Source of the DNA: an uncultured Pseudomonadota bacterium
Lineage (GTDB): Bacteria > Myxococcota_A > UBA796 > SXON01
Assembly (NCBI GenBank): GCA_903921785.1
Contig: CAIXRH010000251.1
Span: 1 to 44,014 of the forward strand
Direction of reading: 5' to 3'
DNA length: 44,014 nucleotides
Shown: in pieces, positions 33,087 through 39,428 of the stretch
How the letters are laid out: the number at the start of each line of letters is the position of its first letter
How positions within the stretch are numbered: the stretch's first letter is position 1
The notes under the pieces: generated by a model
What the model was told of the DNA's origin: nothing
Seen by the model: the letters and a program-made list of their open reading frames with translations, nothing else
The model's database searches: none
Translations under genes and position numbers: made by a program

Positions 33087-33824
33087 ATGGAAGGGACCTA
33101 CGAGCGCCTCCCCAGCGAGGCGATGGGCCGGGACGTTCACGTCTGGCGGTATGGCTGGTGGGGCGTGCCGGTGCTGGTCTTCCCGAGCGCCGCCGGCTTC
33201 GCGCATGAGTGGCAGAAGGAGGGGATGATCGACGCGCTCGAGCCCTTCCTCCGCGCGGGGAAGGTGAAGCTCTACTGCCCGGAGTCCAACGTCTCCGAGG
33301 CGTTCACCAAGGCGGGTTCGGGCGCCGAGAAGATCGCGAAGCACCACCAGTACGAGCGGTTCATCCTCCAGACGATGGTCCCCGCCATCCGTCGGGACTG
33401 CAACCTGCCCAACGTCCGCATCGCCACGGTCGGCTGCTCCCTCGGCGGCCTCTACGCCGCGCTCTTCGCGCTCAAGCACCCCGAGACCTTCGACCGGGCG
33501 CTCTGCATGAGCGGCCGCTACGAGATCAGCCAGTTCCTCGGCGGCTACAACGGCCCTGAGGTCTACTTCGACAACCCGCTGCACTTCGTGCCGAACCTCA
33601 CCGGGGAGGCCCTGGCGCGGGTCCGGCAGACGCACCTCACGATGGTCTGCGGCACCGGGAAGTGGGAAGAAGGTTGCATCGAAGAGACGATCGCGCTGTG
33701 CGACGTCTTCCGCGAGAAGGGCATCCCCCACATCCGCGACATCTGGGGCAGCGAGAGCGCGCACCACTGGTCGTGGTGGAAGAAGCAGACCACCTTCCAC
33801 TTCGCCCGGATGTTCGGGGGGTGA
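33087..33824 (+). CDS. esterase family protein (alpha/beta hydrolase)
   Basis: A 245-residue protein of the putative-esterase D/antigen-85-like type. The nucleophile elbow is TVGCSLGGLYAALFAL (Ser near 110) and the C-terminal His lies in SAHHWSWWKKQ. An Asp in DIWGSE or earlier may complete the triad. There is no signal peptide, so it is cytoplasmic. ATG 33087 has GGAG eight bases upstream; GTG 33081, overlapping the tdk stop, is the alternative. It follows tdk closely and may be co-transcribed. The substrate is unknown. Confidence 0.85.
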   Translation: MEGTYERLPSEAMGRDVHVWRYGWWGVPVLVFPSAAGFAHEWQKEGMIDALEPFLRAGKVKLYCPESNVSEAFTKAGSGAEKIAKHHQYERFILQTMVPAIRRDCNLPNVRIATVGCSLGGLYAALFALKHPETFDRALCMSGRYEISQFLGGYNGPEVYFDNPLHFVPNLTGEALARVRQTHLTMVCGTGKWEEGCIEETIALCDVFREKGIPHIRDIWGSESAHHWSWWKKQTTFHFARMFGG

Positions 33825-33941
33825 AGGGGGTGGTGGTCGAGCCGACGCCTTGCCGGCCGGCCACGCCGAGGTCGAGCGGCCGTCGTCGGCGAGAATGGCT
33901 CCGCGGGCGTTCGGGCCGCTCGGAGCGGATCGGCGTGCGGC

Positions 33942-34121
33942 TCAGAGCGTGTAGATGAACGGCAGGACGGGCGCGGCCTCGGCGAAGAGGATGAACGCCA
34001 CCATCAGCACGAGCACGACCACGATCGGCGTCATCCACCACACCTTCTCGTGGAGGAGGAAGTGCCAGAACTCCGCGAGGATCCCACGGGACGAGGACGG
34101 AAGTTGGGGCTCGGATTCCAT
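33942..34121 (-). CDS. DUF5989 family small membrane protein
   Basis: A 59-residue frame. Its sequence has the DUF5989 pattern: RGILAEFWHFLLHEKVWWM, then PIVVVVVLMVAFILFAEAA and a C-terminal PFIYTL. There is one membrane helix (about residues 32-52). DUF5989 genes usually sit beside carbamoyltransferase and SxtJ-like genes, but none is seen here, so it appears orphaned between an esterase and tRNA-Pro. The ATG has no clear ribosome site. Function is unknown, but the match to the family's length and motif order is good. Confidence 0.85.
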   Translation of the reverse strand: MESEPQLPSSSRGILAEFWHFLLHEKVWWMTPIVVVLVLMVAFILFAEAAPVLPFIYTL

Positions 34122-34191
34122 CCGGGGACTGTACCACAGGCGCCGCGTGCGTCAACCGGGGGCGGCGCCGCGGCCGCAGCGGTGACGCGCC

Positions 34192-34220
34192 TTGACGCGC
34201 GGGACCCGGGCGCATAGATG
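34192..34220 (+). promoter_or_regulatory. tRNA-Pro promoter
   Basis: TTGACG (34192-34197), a 17-base spacer and TAGATG (34215-34220) end 11 bases before the first tRNA base, the expected position for a stable-RNA promoter. Confidence 0.65.
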
Positions 34221-34231
34221 TGCGGGCCGAT

Positions 34232-34309
34232 CGGGGTGTAGCTCAGCCTGGCTAGAGCGCTTGGTTCGGGACCAAGAGGTCGCAGGTTCGAATCCTGTCA
34301 CCCCGACCA
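34232..34309 (+). tRNA. tRNA-Pro (anticodon CGG)
   Basis: A complete 78-base cloverleaf: acceptor CGGGGTG/CACCCCG, D arm GCTC/GAGC, anticodon stem CTTGG/CCAAG with loop TTCGGGA (anticodon CGG), variable AGGTC, T arm GCAGG-TTCGAAT-CCTGT, discriminator A and an encoded CCA. It begins with C as bacterial tRNA-Pro does. It is directly followed by a terminator and by the repeat array described below. It is the likely integration anchor of that array. Confidence 0.98.
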
Positions 34310-34448
34310 ACCATGTGAAGGCCCGTCAGAATCGCGAGATTCGGCGGGCCTTCCTGGTTTTTGGGGGTTCGATGGGGCGAGATGCTCGACAGCACGGCTG
34401 CGCTGATCGAGGTTCAACCTGTGTTTCGCGGTTCGAGTCCCGTCAGGG
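34299..34448 (+). repeat. array repeat copy 1 (at tRNA-Pro)
   Basis: This copy starts with the tRNA 3' end CACCCCGACCA (34299-34309), continues with the two-stem terminator (34317-34362) and, 100 bases after the CCA, has GAGGTT followed by GGTTCGAGTCCCGTCAGGG (34430-34448). The last element matches the tRNA T-arm GGTTCGAATCCTGTCA at 14 of 16 bases. The same order and near-equal spacing recur in copy 3 near 39.3 kb. Read as an attachment-site-like junction, it keeps the tRNA intact and supplies a terminator. Confidence 0.7.
34317..34362 (+). terminator. tRNA-Pro terminator
   Basis: Outer stem GAAGGCCCG/CGGGCCTTC (34317-34325 with 34345-34353), inner stem GAATC/GATTC with a GCGA loop, and TTTTT at 34358-34362. 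It starts eight bases after the tRNA. Confidence 0.9.
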
Positions 34449-34533
34449 TTCCGCGCCGCCCGGGGCCGATCAACCTGCCTCCTCCCGCGGCGAAGGGGAC
34501 CACGCCTCGGGGCGCGCGTCATCGACGAGCCGT

Positions 34534-35364
34534 TCACAGCCACGGCCGGAGGGTCGCCTCCGTCCAGGACCACAGTTCGGCGCCGTCCTCGGGCTTCGAG
34601 CGCAGGTCACGCGGCGGCTTGAGCACTGTGCGTGAGAAGTACCCGTCCCGGATGCCGGCGGTCGCCACGCGCTCGAGTACGGAGCTCAGCTCTTCGGCGG
34701 AACGTTCGACCGGGATGCCGAAGAACAGATTCGCGACCTGCACCAGGGCTCGCATCGGCTGTGGTTCGTTGGCGAGGATCTTCGTCTTCACGAGGCCGGG
34801 CATGAACACGTTGACGGGACATGCGCCGCGACGGTTCGACTCCCGCGCGAGCATCTGGACCGCCCATTGCCACCGCATCAGCGCCTTCCGAGCCGTGAAC
34901 TGGCGGGCCAACTGGGGGTCGGTGAGGTCCATCCGGACGTGATCCAGGCCGACCACGGTCAGCACCTGCGAGCCGGGCGTTTCCGCGAGCAGCGCCTCCA
35001 GGCGCCATTGCAGGAGCGCTCGGCCGAGGTACCCCACGGCGAGGTTCGCCTCGAACCCCTCGGAGGTGAGTCGGCGCTCCTGGGTGATCGCGTTGGCGTT
35101 GAGCACGAGCGCGTCGAGGCGAGCGTGCCTGGCGCGCACAGCGTCCGCGACACGCCGAACGTCGGCCATCACGGCGAGATCGGCGACCGCAGCCTCCGCG
35201 GAGCCGCCCGAGGCGGTGATGCTGCGCACGGCGTCCGCGCAGCGCTCCTGGTTCCGCCCGACGACCACGACATGCCAGCCGCCGCGCGCGAGCCGGACCG
35301 CCGCCGCGCGTCCGATCCCGTCGGTAGCGCCGGTGACCACCGCGGTCTTCGGGGTGGCGCTCAC
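34534..35364 (-). CDS. SDR family oxidoreductase-like protein, catalytic Tyr replaced
   Basis: A 276-residue short-chain dehydrogenase with TGATDGIGRA, the NAD(P)-binding glycine motif, VVVGRN, and a variant LNANA. Where retinol-dehydrogenase-like SDRs have the Tyr-xxx-Lys pair, this protein reads FTARKAL: Phe156 in place of Tyr, with K160 kept. The preceding Ser is also absent (TVVGLDH). So it may bind NAD(P) but not catalyse the normal reaction, or use another acid. GTG 35364 overlaps the stop of the NAD(P)-binding gene by four bases, so the two form one operon, probably controlled by the divergent MarR protein. It is the first module after tRNA-Pro. Confidence 0.87.
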   Translation of the reverse strand: MSATPKTAVVTGATDGIGRAAAVRLARGGWHVVVVGRNQERCADAVRSITASGGSAEAAVADLAVMADVRRVADAVRARHARLDALVLNANAITQERRLTSEGFEANLAVGYLGRALLQWRLEALLAETPGSQVLTVVGLDHVRMDLTDPQLARQFTARKALMRWQWAVQMLARESNRRGACPVNVFMPGLVKTKILANEPQPMRALVQVANLFFGIPVERSAEELSSVLERVATAGIRDGYFSRTVLKPPRDLRSKPEDGAELWSWTEATLRPWL

Positions 35365-36038
35365 GAGCGGGCCTCCGTGATGATCGGCGTTCGCGCTTGG
35401 CTGAAATCGGTCTCCAGATGGTCCACCATCCACTTCGCCACGTCCGCTCTGGAAATCCAGGCGTTGAACGGAAAGTCCGGGATGGAGGCCACGGAGCCTG
35501 TGGCCGGGCCGTCTTTGAGCCCGGTCGGACGGACGCAACACCAGTCCAGACCGCTCTCCCGGTACACCGCCTCCATCCCGTCGAGGTCCCGGTAGTTCGC
35601 CCCCACGTTCGTGAACCGGATCATGAACCGCATCATCAGGTTGAGCCCGATGGCGGAATCGCCTACGCCGGCCGCGCTCACGGCGATCACCCGCGGCACG
35701 CCGTGTTCGCGCATGGCGGACACGAGGCTTCGTGCCGTCGCCTCGGTGAAGTCTGCCGGAGACGCGAGCGGACTCCACGGGTTCTGATGATTCTTCCTTC
35801 GGATGCCGAGCGCGCACAGCACCACGTCCTGGCCGCGTACGGCGCGGTCGATGACGTCGGGCTGCGTCACGTCGCCGCGCAGGAGCGACACTCCCGGGGG
35901 GACCGCGAGATCGCCGCGTGCGACCGCCGTGACCTGGTGCCCCCGCTCGGCGGCGAAACGGACTGCGAACCCGCCGACCCCACCCGAAGCGCCGAGGACG
36001 AGGACGCGCTTCGGGAGGATATTTAGTTGCGTGTGCAT
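35361..36038 (-). CDS. NAD(P)H-binding atypical SDR (NmrA-like)
   Basis: A 225-residue protein with VLVLGASGGVGGFAVRFA, the glycine-rich NAD(P) loop, GDVTQPDVIDRAVRG, VVLCALG and HGVPRVIAVSAAGVG, typical of NAD(P)H-binding proteins (PF13460) of the NmrA/atypical SDR group. These act as flavin reductase-like enzymes or redox sensors. The ATG at 36038 lies inside a palindromic operator and seven bases after a weak -10 (CAATGT), with -35 TTGACA at 36073-36068, so the mRNA may be leaderless. It is the first gene of a two-gene operon with the SDR. Confidence 0.88.
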   Translation of the reverse strand: MHTQLNILPKRVLVLGASGGVGGFAVRFAAERGHQVTAVARGDLAVPPGVSLLRGDVTQPDVIDRAVRGQDVVLCALGIRRKNHQNPWSPLASPADFTEATARSLVSAMREHGVPRVIAVSAAGVGDSAIGLNLMMRFMIRFTNVGANYRDLDGMEAVYRESGLDWCCVRPTGLKDGPATGSVASIPDFPFNAWISRADVAKWMVDHLETDFSQARTPIITEARS

Positions 36039-36045
36039 GCAACTA
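36024..36045. promoter_or_regulatory. MarR operator palindrome
   Basis: TAGTTGC and GCAACTA (36024-36030 and 36039-36045) form a perfect inverted repeat with an eight-base spacer, the size and shape of a MarR site. It covers the predicted start of transcription of the leftward operon and lies between the two divergent genes, so MarR binding would repress the dehydrogenase operon and perhaps its own gene. Confidence 0.75.
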
Positions 36046-36082
36046 CATTGACGTGCTGCCCCCGCCTTGTCAAGTAGAGGCG

Positions 36083-36526
36083 GTGCCAGACTTCTTCACC
36101 AAGCGCGAGAGGGATGCCTGGGGCGGGTTCATCGCCACCCAGGCCCGACTCTTCCGCCTCATCGACGACGACCTGCGCCGTCGCTTCGGAGTGACGCACG
36201 CCGAGTTCGAGGTTCTGTTGCGGCTGTACCTCGCGCCCGAGAGTCGGCTCAGGCTGCAGGAGCTCGCCGCGCGCAATCTGCTCTCTCCCAGCGGAGTGAG
36301 CCGCGCGGTCGACCGTTTGGTCCAAGCGGGGCACGTCGCTCGCGAGGGAGCGCCGGAGGACGCGCGTGGGGCCTACGCGGTGCTCACGACCGGAGGCCGG
36401 GCGCACTTCGAGGCCGCGGCCGAAGCACACGTCGCGCTGGTCCGTCGCGAGTTCCTCGGCCATCTCAGCGAGGCGGAGCAAGCCCAACTCGCCGCCGTGT
36501 GGACGCGGCTGGCCCCCACACCGTGA
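36083..36526 (+). CDS. MarR family transcriptional regulator
   Basis: A 147-residue winged-helix protein. Helix 1 (WGGFIATQARLFRLIDDDLRRRFG), the DNA-reading region LRLQELAARNLLSPSGVSRAVDRLVQAGHVAREG and the wing DARGAYAVLTTGGR are clear, with a C-terminal dimer helix (HLSEAEQAQLAAVWTRL). I prefer GTG 36083 with AGAGG close upstream; GTG 36053 would add a Pro-rich decapeptide and lie within the opposite promoter. It is divergent from the NAD(P)-binding/SDR pair and likely represses it through the palindrome at 36024-36045. The ligand is unknown. Confidence 0.92.
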   Translation: MPDFFTKRERDAWGGFIATQARLFRLIDDDLRRRFGVTHAEFEVLLRLYLAPESRLRLQELAARNLLSPSGVSRAVDRLVQAGHVAREGAPEDARGAYAVLTTGGRAHFEAAAEAHVALVRREFLGHLSEAEQAQLAAVWTRLAPTP

Positions 36527-36806
36527 AGAGCGGTGCCCCCCGCGGCCGGGTCCGGGACCCCCTACCGCGGAGGGAGAGAGCAGAATCCGTCGAGCGCCAA
36601 CCGCGCGTCGACAAGGTCGGTCCGACACGGGTTCGCCGGTCGCCGGTCTTCGTTCCGCGCCGGGCCGCCGGTTGGCTCATGTCGTGCCGGCTCCCTGCAA
36701 CGCGAGCATCTTCTCGCCCCCCCACCCCTGCGGATCCAGCCACCAAGTTCGATACGCATTCGGCCACCCCGACCACACCGAATAGACCCGTAGTGATCGC
36801 CAGATC
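36527..36806. other. intergenic region between MarR and the ParE module, holding most of repeat copy 2
   Basis: The 280 bases contain no convincing gene of their own. The right part (from 36694) is array repeat copy 2. The left part is less biased at third codon positions and may be decayed sequence. A minus-strand frame beginning ATGAGC near 36680 overlaps the end of the MarR gene and looks non-coding. Confidence 0.4.
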
Positions 36807-36827
36807 CTACGGGTCTTCCTCGTTTTT
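36694..36827. repeat. array repeat copy 2
   Basis: The 82-base block (36694-36775) ends in CACCCCGACCA, identical to the tRNA-Pro 3' end, and is followed by the hairpin at 36785-36827. Compared with copy 3 the block is almost collinear. On the minus strand it reads WSGWPNAYRTWWLD and EKMLA before stopping. Most differences from copy 3 fall at third positions of that frame. The hairpin half also encodes the last codons of the ParE gene, so the repeat and the module 3' end are merged. Confidence 0.72.
36785..36827. terminator. diverged array hairpin with compensatory changes
   Basis: Outer stem GACCCGTAG/CTACGGGTC (36785-36793 with 36807-36815), inner GATC-GCCA-GATC and TTTTT at 36823-36827. 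Both stems differ in sequence from the other copies but still pair perfectly, so the structure has been kept. Confidence 0.75.
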
Positions 36828-37127
36828 CTGGGTTCGTTCCAGCCAGTAGCCCGGGCGCCGGCTCGAGTGGGCAACCGCCACTACGACGGGTTCGTCGCCG
36901 ACAATGTGGAAGAACAGCACGTAGGGGAAGCGGACGGCCACGGCCCGCCGAAAGTGAGGATTGTCCGCCCACACGGGAAACCGCTCGGGCGCCTCGCCGA
37001 TCCGGACCATGACGCCGTGAACACTACCGAGGAACTCGGCGCCAAGGCCTGGGCGCTTCGACTCGTACCAGCGCATCGCCGTTCGTAGTTCGCGTTCGGC
37101 TGGTGCGAGGAGGCGTGGAGCGCTCAC
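36807..37127 (-). CDS. parE: ParE/RelE family toxin
   Basis: A 106-residue ParE-like protein: PAERELRTAMRWYESKRPGLGAEFLGSV is the N-terminal helical hairpin, then RFPVWADNPHFRRAVAVRFPYVLFFHIVGDEPVVVAVAHSSRRPGYW, the beta core ending in the RRPGYW motif. Such toxins inhibit gyrase or cut mRNA. GTG 37127 overlaps the antitoxin stop by four bases. Its final codons (QKNEEDP) lie within array repeat copy 2. Confidence 0.92.
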   Translation of the reverse strand: MSAPRLLAPAERELRTAMRWYESKRPGLGAEFLGSVHGVMVRIGEAPERFPVWADNPHFRRAVAVRFPYVLFFHIVGDEPVVVAVAHSSRRPGYWLERTQKNEEDP

Positions 37128-37360
37128 CGCCGGGCGAGGTCACGGAGGAGGTCGGCGCGAACGTCGTCCCACGGACGGCCCTCGTCCCCGGTTCGCTCTG
37201 CCTCGGCAACCCGCAGGTCGAGCTCCGCGGACCACGCCGTGGCCCAACCAGCGTCCGCGGGCTCTTCGACGCTGTCGAGCAGTTCGGCCGCGAGGCGGAG
37301 CCGGTCGGCGGGATCGAGCGCCATGGCCTCGGTGGTGACGACGTGGAGCGGGAGGGACAT
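37124..37360 (-). CDS. addiction-module antitoxin of the ParE toxin
   Basis: A 78-residue protein with the addiction-module (PF09720-like) pattern: EAMALDPADRLRLAAELLDSVEEP, then WSAELDLRVAEAERTGDEG and a short helical end (DDVRADLLRDLARR). It should bind the ParE-like toxin encoded just downstream. The combination of this small helical antitoxin with a ParE of this type is common in integrative elements and chromosomal integron cassettes. No operator is obvious in the 79 bases upstream. Confidence 0.9.
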   Translation of the reverse strand: MSLPLHVVTTEAMALDPADRLRLAAELLDSVEEPADAGWATAWSAELDLRVAEAERTGDEGRPWDDVRADLLRDLARR

Positions 37361-37439
37361 GGAGGAAGTGTAGCGCCGATCCGGCGGAGGGGCGACGACG
37401 CCGCGAGCCTCCGCTGCGGACGGTGAGCCGGCTGGTCGT

Positions 37440-38405
37440 TCACCCCGACCTCAACTCGAACACCTGCAGGTTCACCACCGCCACGCACTCCACCGGCTCC
37501 GACCCGGCCACGATCGCGCGGAGGTCGTTGAAGTAGGCGGCGTGCAGCGCCTCGATGCGCGCCAGGTCGGCCCGGGAGACGCCGATGACGTTGTACGAGT
37601 AGAGCCCCGGGCTCCCTGCCGCGAGGTGCTCCACCCCAACCTGCGCCCAGTGCCGCTTCACCGCGCGCCGCGCGAGCTCGGGGCCCGGGCGGGTGTCGAC
37701 CGTGACCGCGAGGCCAACGAAGTGCCCTCCCTCGCGCCGGATCAGCCCGGCGTCGACGAGTGCGTCGAGACACCGCACCTCCTCCGCCAGCGGGATTCCG
37801 AGCCGGGCGGCGATCCACCCCGTGACGTGCTCGGGAAGGGCACGGTACTCCGTCAGCTCCAGCGCCCGCAGCACCGCTGGCGACCACGGGTGGTCAAACG
37901 TGATCGTGCGGCGGGCGGTCAGGACGCGCCATGGTTCGCTCGTCGACGGGAGCGCGGCGGGGTCCACGAAGCAGGCGACGAAGTCGAGCCCGCGGTGTGT
38001 CGCCGCCTCGATGAAGGCGAGCGCCTGGCCGAGCGTGGGAGCAGCGCGGCCACTGAGCCATCGGGAGAGGGCGTGCCGGCTGAAGCCCGTCGCCTCCGAG
38101 AGCGCCAGGAGGGGCTGCTCGCCGCGCAGCTCGCGGAGGAACGCGGCGCAGCCGGCGTCCGTTTCGATGGTCTCCGCGGAGAGCGACGAGGGGACCACGG
38201 TCAGGAAGCGGGCGAGCACCTCGTCGAGCCCGACGCCCACCCTTCCGGCGACCCGCCACAACGCGCTGAACGGCGCCGAGCGACGCCCCGCCTCCCAGGT
38301 GTAGACGACGTTGGTCTTGAACCCGAGGCGGCGGCTCAACGCGAGCTGGGAGCGCTCGCCACGCAGCGCCCGAAGCAGCTCTCGTCCGGTGGTGTCGAAG
38401 TCCAT
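37440..38405 (-). CDS. double-HTH DUF4423/TIGR02147-like regulator
   Basis: A 321-residue regulator from ATG 38405. Residues about 3-65 form an XRE-type helix-turn-helix (LRGERSQLALSRRLGFKTNVVYTWEAGRR) and about 80-140 a second one (LRGEQPLLALSEATGFSRHALSRWLSGRAAP). The C-terminal 160 residues (SPAVLRALELTEYRALP, EHVTGWIAARLGIP, LVDAGLIRREGG, SVINLQ-like VAVVNLQVFEL) match DUF4423, the effector half of TIGR02147 proteins of myxobacteria, fibrobacteria and bdellovibrios. A longer frame upstream (to 38654) is antisense to the lipoprotein gene. It is divergent from that lipoprotein and likely controls it through the inverted repeats at 38404-38465. Confidence 0.88.
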   Translation of the reverse strand: MDFDTTGRELLRALRGERSQLALSRRLGFKTNVVYTWEAGRRSAPFSALWRVAGRVGVGLDEVLARFLTVVPSSLSAETIETDAGCAAFLRELRGEQPLLALSEATGFSRHALSRWLSGRAAPTLGQALAFIEAATHRGLDFVACFVDPAALPSTSEPWRVLTARRTITFDHPWSPAVLRALELTEYRALPEHVTGWIAARLGIPLAEEVRCLDALVDAGLIRREGGHFVGLAVTVDTRPGPELARRAVKRHWAQVGVEHLAAGSPGLYSYNVIGVSRADLARIEALHAAYFNDLRAIVAGSEPVECVAVVNLQVFELRSG

Positions 38406-38465
38406 GCTGCGAACTCGCGCGCGGTGGGCCCGATCTGCCGGACGGTATCTGCGCGTTCGCAGCAT
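38404..38465. promoter_or_regulatory. paired 11-base inverted repeats in the divergent promoter
   Basis: ATGCTGCGAAC (38404-38414) and GTTCGCAGCAT (38455-38465) are perfect inverse copies whose starts are 51 bases apart, close to five turns of DNA. They flank the space between the divergent regulator and lipoprotein genes, and the left one covers the regulator's start codon. A repressor with two DNA-binding domains per chain could bridge them. Confidence 0.7.
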
Positions 38466-38523
38466 AGCTCGATGGCCGCCCCGCCGAAGCGCTGGTACGC
38501 TGACCACAGATTCGGAGTCCTCG

Positions 38524-39174
38524 ATGCGCGGTGTCCTGCTTCTCGTCCTCGCCGGTGGATGTGGAGGGCAGACGGGGGAGATGGACTTCGTGGGCAACCG
38601 GGAGGTCGTCGAGACGCCGCTCGCGCTCGACGAGGTGAGCCCGCTGGGTTTCACGCCACAGGAGGTGCTCGATCAGGCGCCGACGACCGCCTACGACGCC
38701 GCGCTCACCGCGGCGGACGGCGACTTCGGACCGGGTTCGTGGTCGGATCAGCTCGCCCAGTCGGGCCCGTTCACGATCTCGGCGCTGATGGAGCCGGAGG
38801 CGGTGTTCCGCCAAGAATACCTCAACGGGACGCTCTTGCGGGATTCCGTCGCGGTGAACGGGCAGATCACCGTCGTGTCGGCGGACGGCGCGTTCGTGGT
38901 GGCGGGCGCGGTGGAGCTGGTGGCGGTCGACCCCGCGCTGGTCGTGGTCGGCTGGGGCGACACTGAAGGGCTCACCGGCACGATGCCGACCTGGGTGGAC
39001 GACGCGCTGGCCGAGGCGGCCGTCGCCATGGACTGCACCCGGCCCCCTGAGGACCCGGAGCCGGTGATCCAGCCGTTGGGGGAGCTCGCGTCGTTGGAGC
39101 TGATCCTCAACTTCGTGCTGGAGCCTTGCGGCAGCGGGAACTACGCTGCGATCGACCTCACACCCGTGGAGTGA
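38524..39174 (+). CDS. lipoprotein, unknown, divergent from the DUF4423 regulator
   Basis: A 216-residue product with a short signal MRGVLLLVLAGGC, lipobox AGGC with Cys 13. The mature part has no known motif; it is acidic, with repeated beta-like phrases (AVNGQITVVSADGAFVVAGAVELVAVDPALVVVG) and two Cys pairs near the end (MDCTRPP, EPCGSGNY). ATG 38524 is the only start that gives a signal peptide. Divergent pairing with a TIGR02147-like regulator is typical of small envelope lipoproteins of unknown role. It ends 30 bases before array repeat copy 3. Confidence 0.8.
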   Translation: MRGVLLLVLAGGCGGQTGEMDFVGNREVVETPLALDEVSPLGFTPQEVLDQAPTTAYDAALTAADGDFGPGSWSDQLAQSGPFTISALMEPEAVFRQEYLNGTLLRDSVAVNGQITVVSADGAFVVAGAVELVAVDPALVVVGWGDTEGLTGTMPTWVDDALAEAAVAMDCTRPPEDPEPVIQPLGELASLELILNFVLEPCGSGNYAAIDLTPVE

Positions 39175-39204
39175 CCAGCGGGTTGCAATCAAGGCGCCGC
39201 AGCC

Positions 39205-39428
39205 GCCTCAAACGCCAGCATCTTCTCGGTGCCCCACCCCCTCGGATCCAGCCACCAGGTTCGATAAGCATTCGGCCATCCCGACCACTGCTGCGAAGGC
39301 CCGCCGGAATCGCAAGATTCGGGCGGGCCTTCTTGGTTTTTGGCGGTTCGGCAGGGCGACGGGCGCCGCGAACCCGAGCAGCGTGAACGAGGTTGAACCG
39401 GCGTTTCGTGGTTCGAATCCCGTCAGGG
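39205..39428. repeat. array repeat copy 3 (most complete)
   Basis: The 82-base block (39205-39287) ends CATCCCGACCA, then come the hairpin (39295-39341), a spacer, and GAGGTTGAACC with GGTTCGAATCCCGTCAGGG at 39410-39428, which matches the tRNA-Pro T arm at 15 of 16 bases. This copy contains both the left block shared with copies 2 and 4 and the right part shared with copy 1. The TGA of the AbiEii-like gene lies inside the T-arm-like sequence. On the minus strand the block reads WSGWPNAYRTWWLDPRGWG and EKMLAFEAA. Confidence 0.75.
39295..39341. terminator. array hairpin of copy 3
   Basis: Outer stem GAAGGCCCG/CGGGCCTTC (39295-39303 with 39324-39332), inner GAATC/GATTC and TTTTT at 39337-39341; nearly the same as the tRNA-Pro terminator. 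Confidence 0.85.

Noticed and set aside
34380-34454. A second, degenerate tRNA after tRNA-Pro
   Set aside because: Only the T-arm-like part is present; no D arm or anticodon stem can be formed with the preceding bases.
36465-36776. Minus-strand frame overlapping the MarR 3' end
   Set aside because: No motif, antisense to MarR, and it crosses the repeat in a different frame from the conserved peptide.
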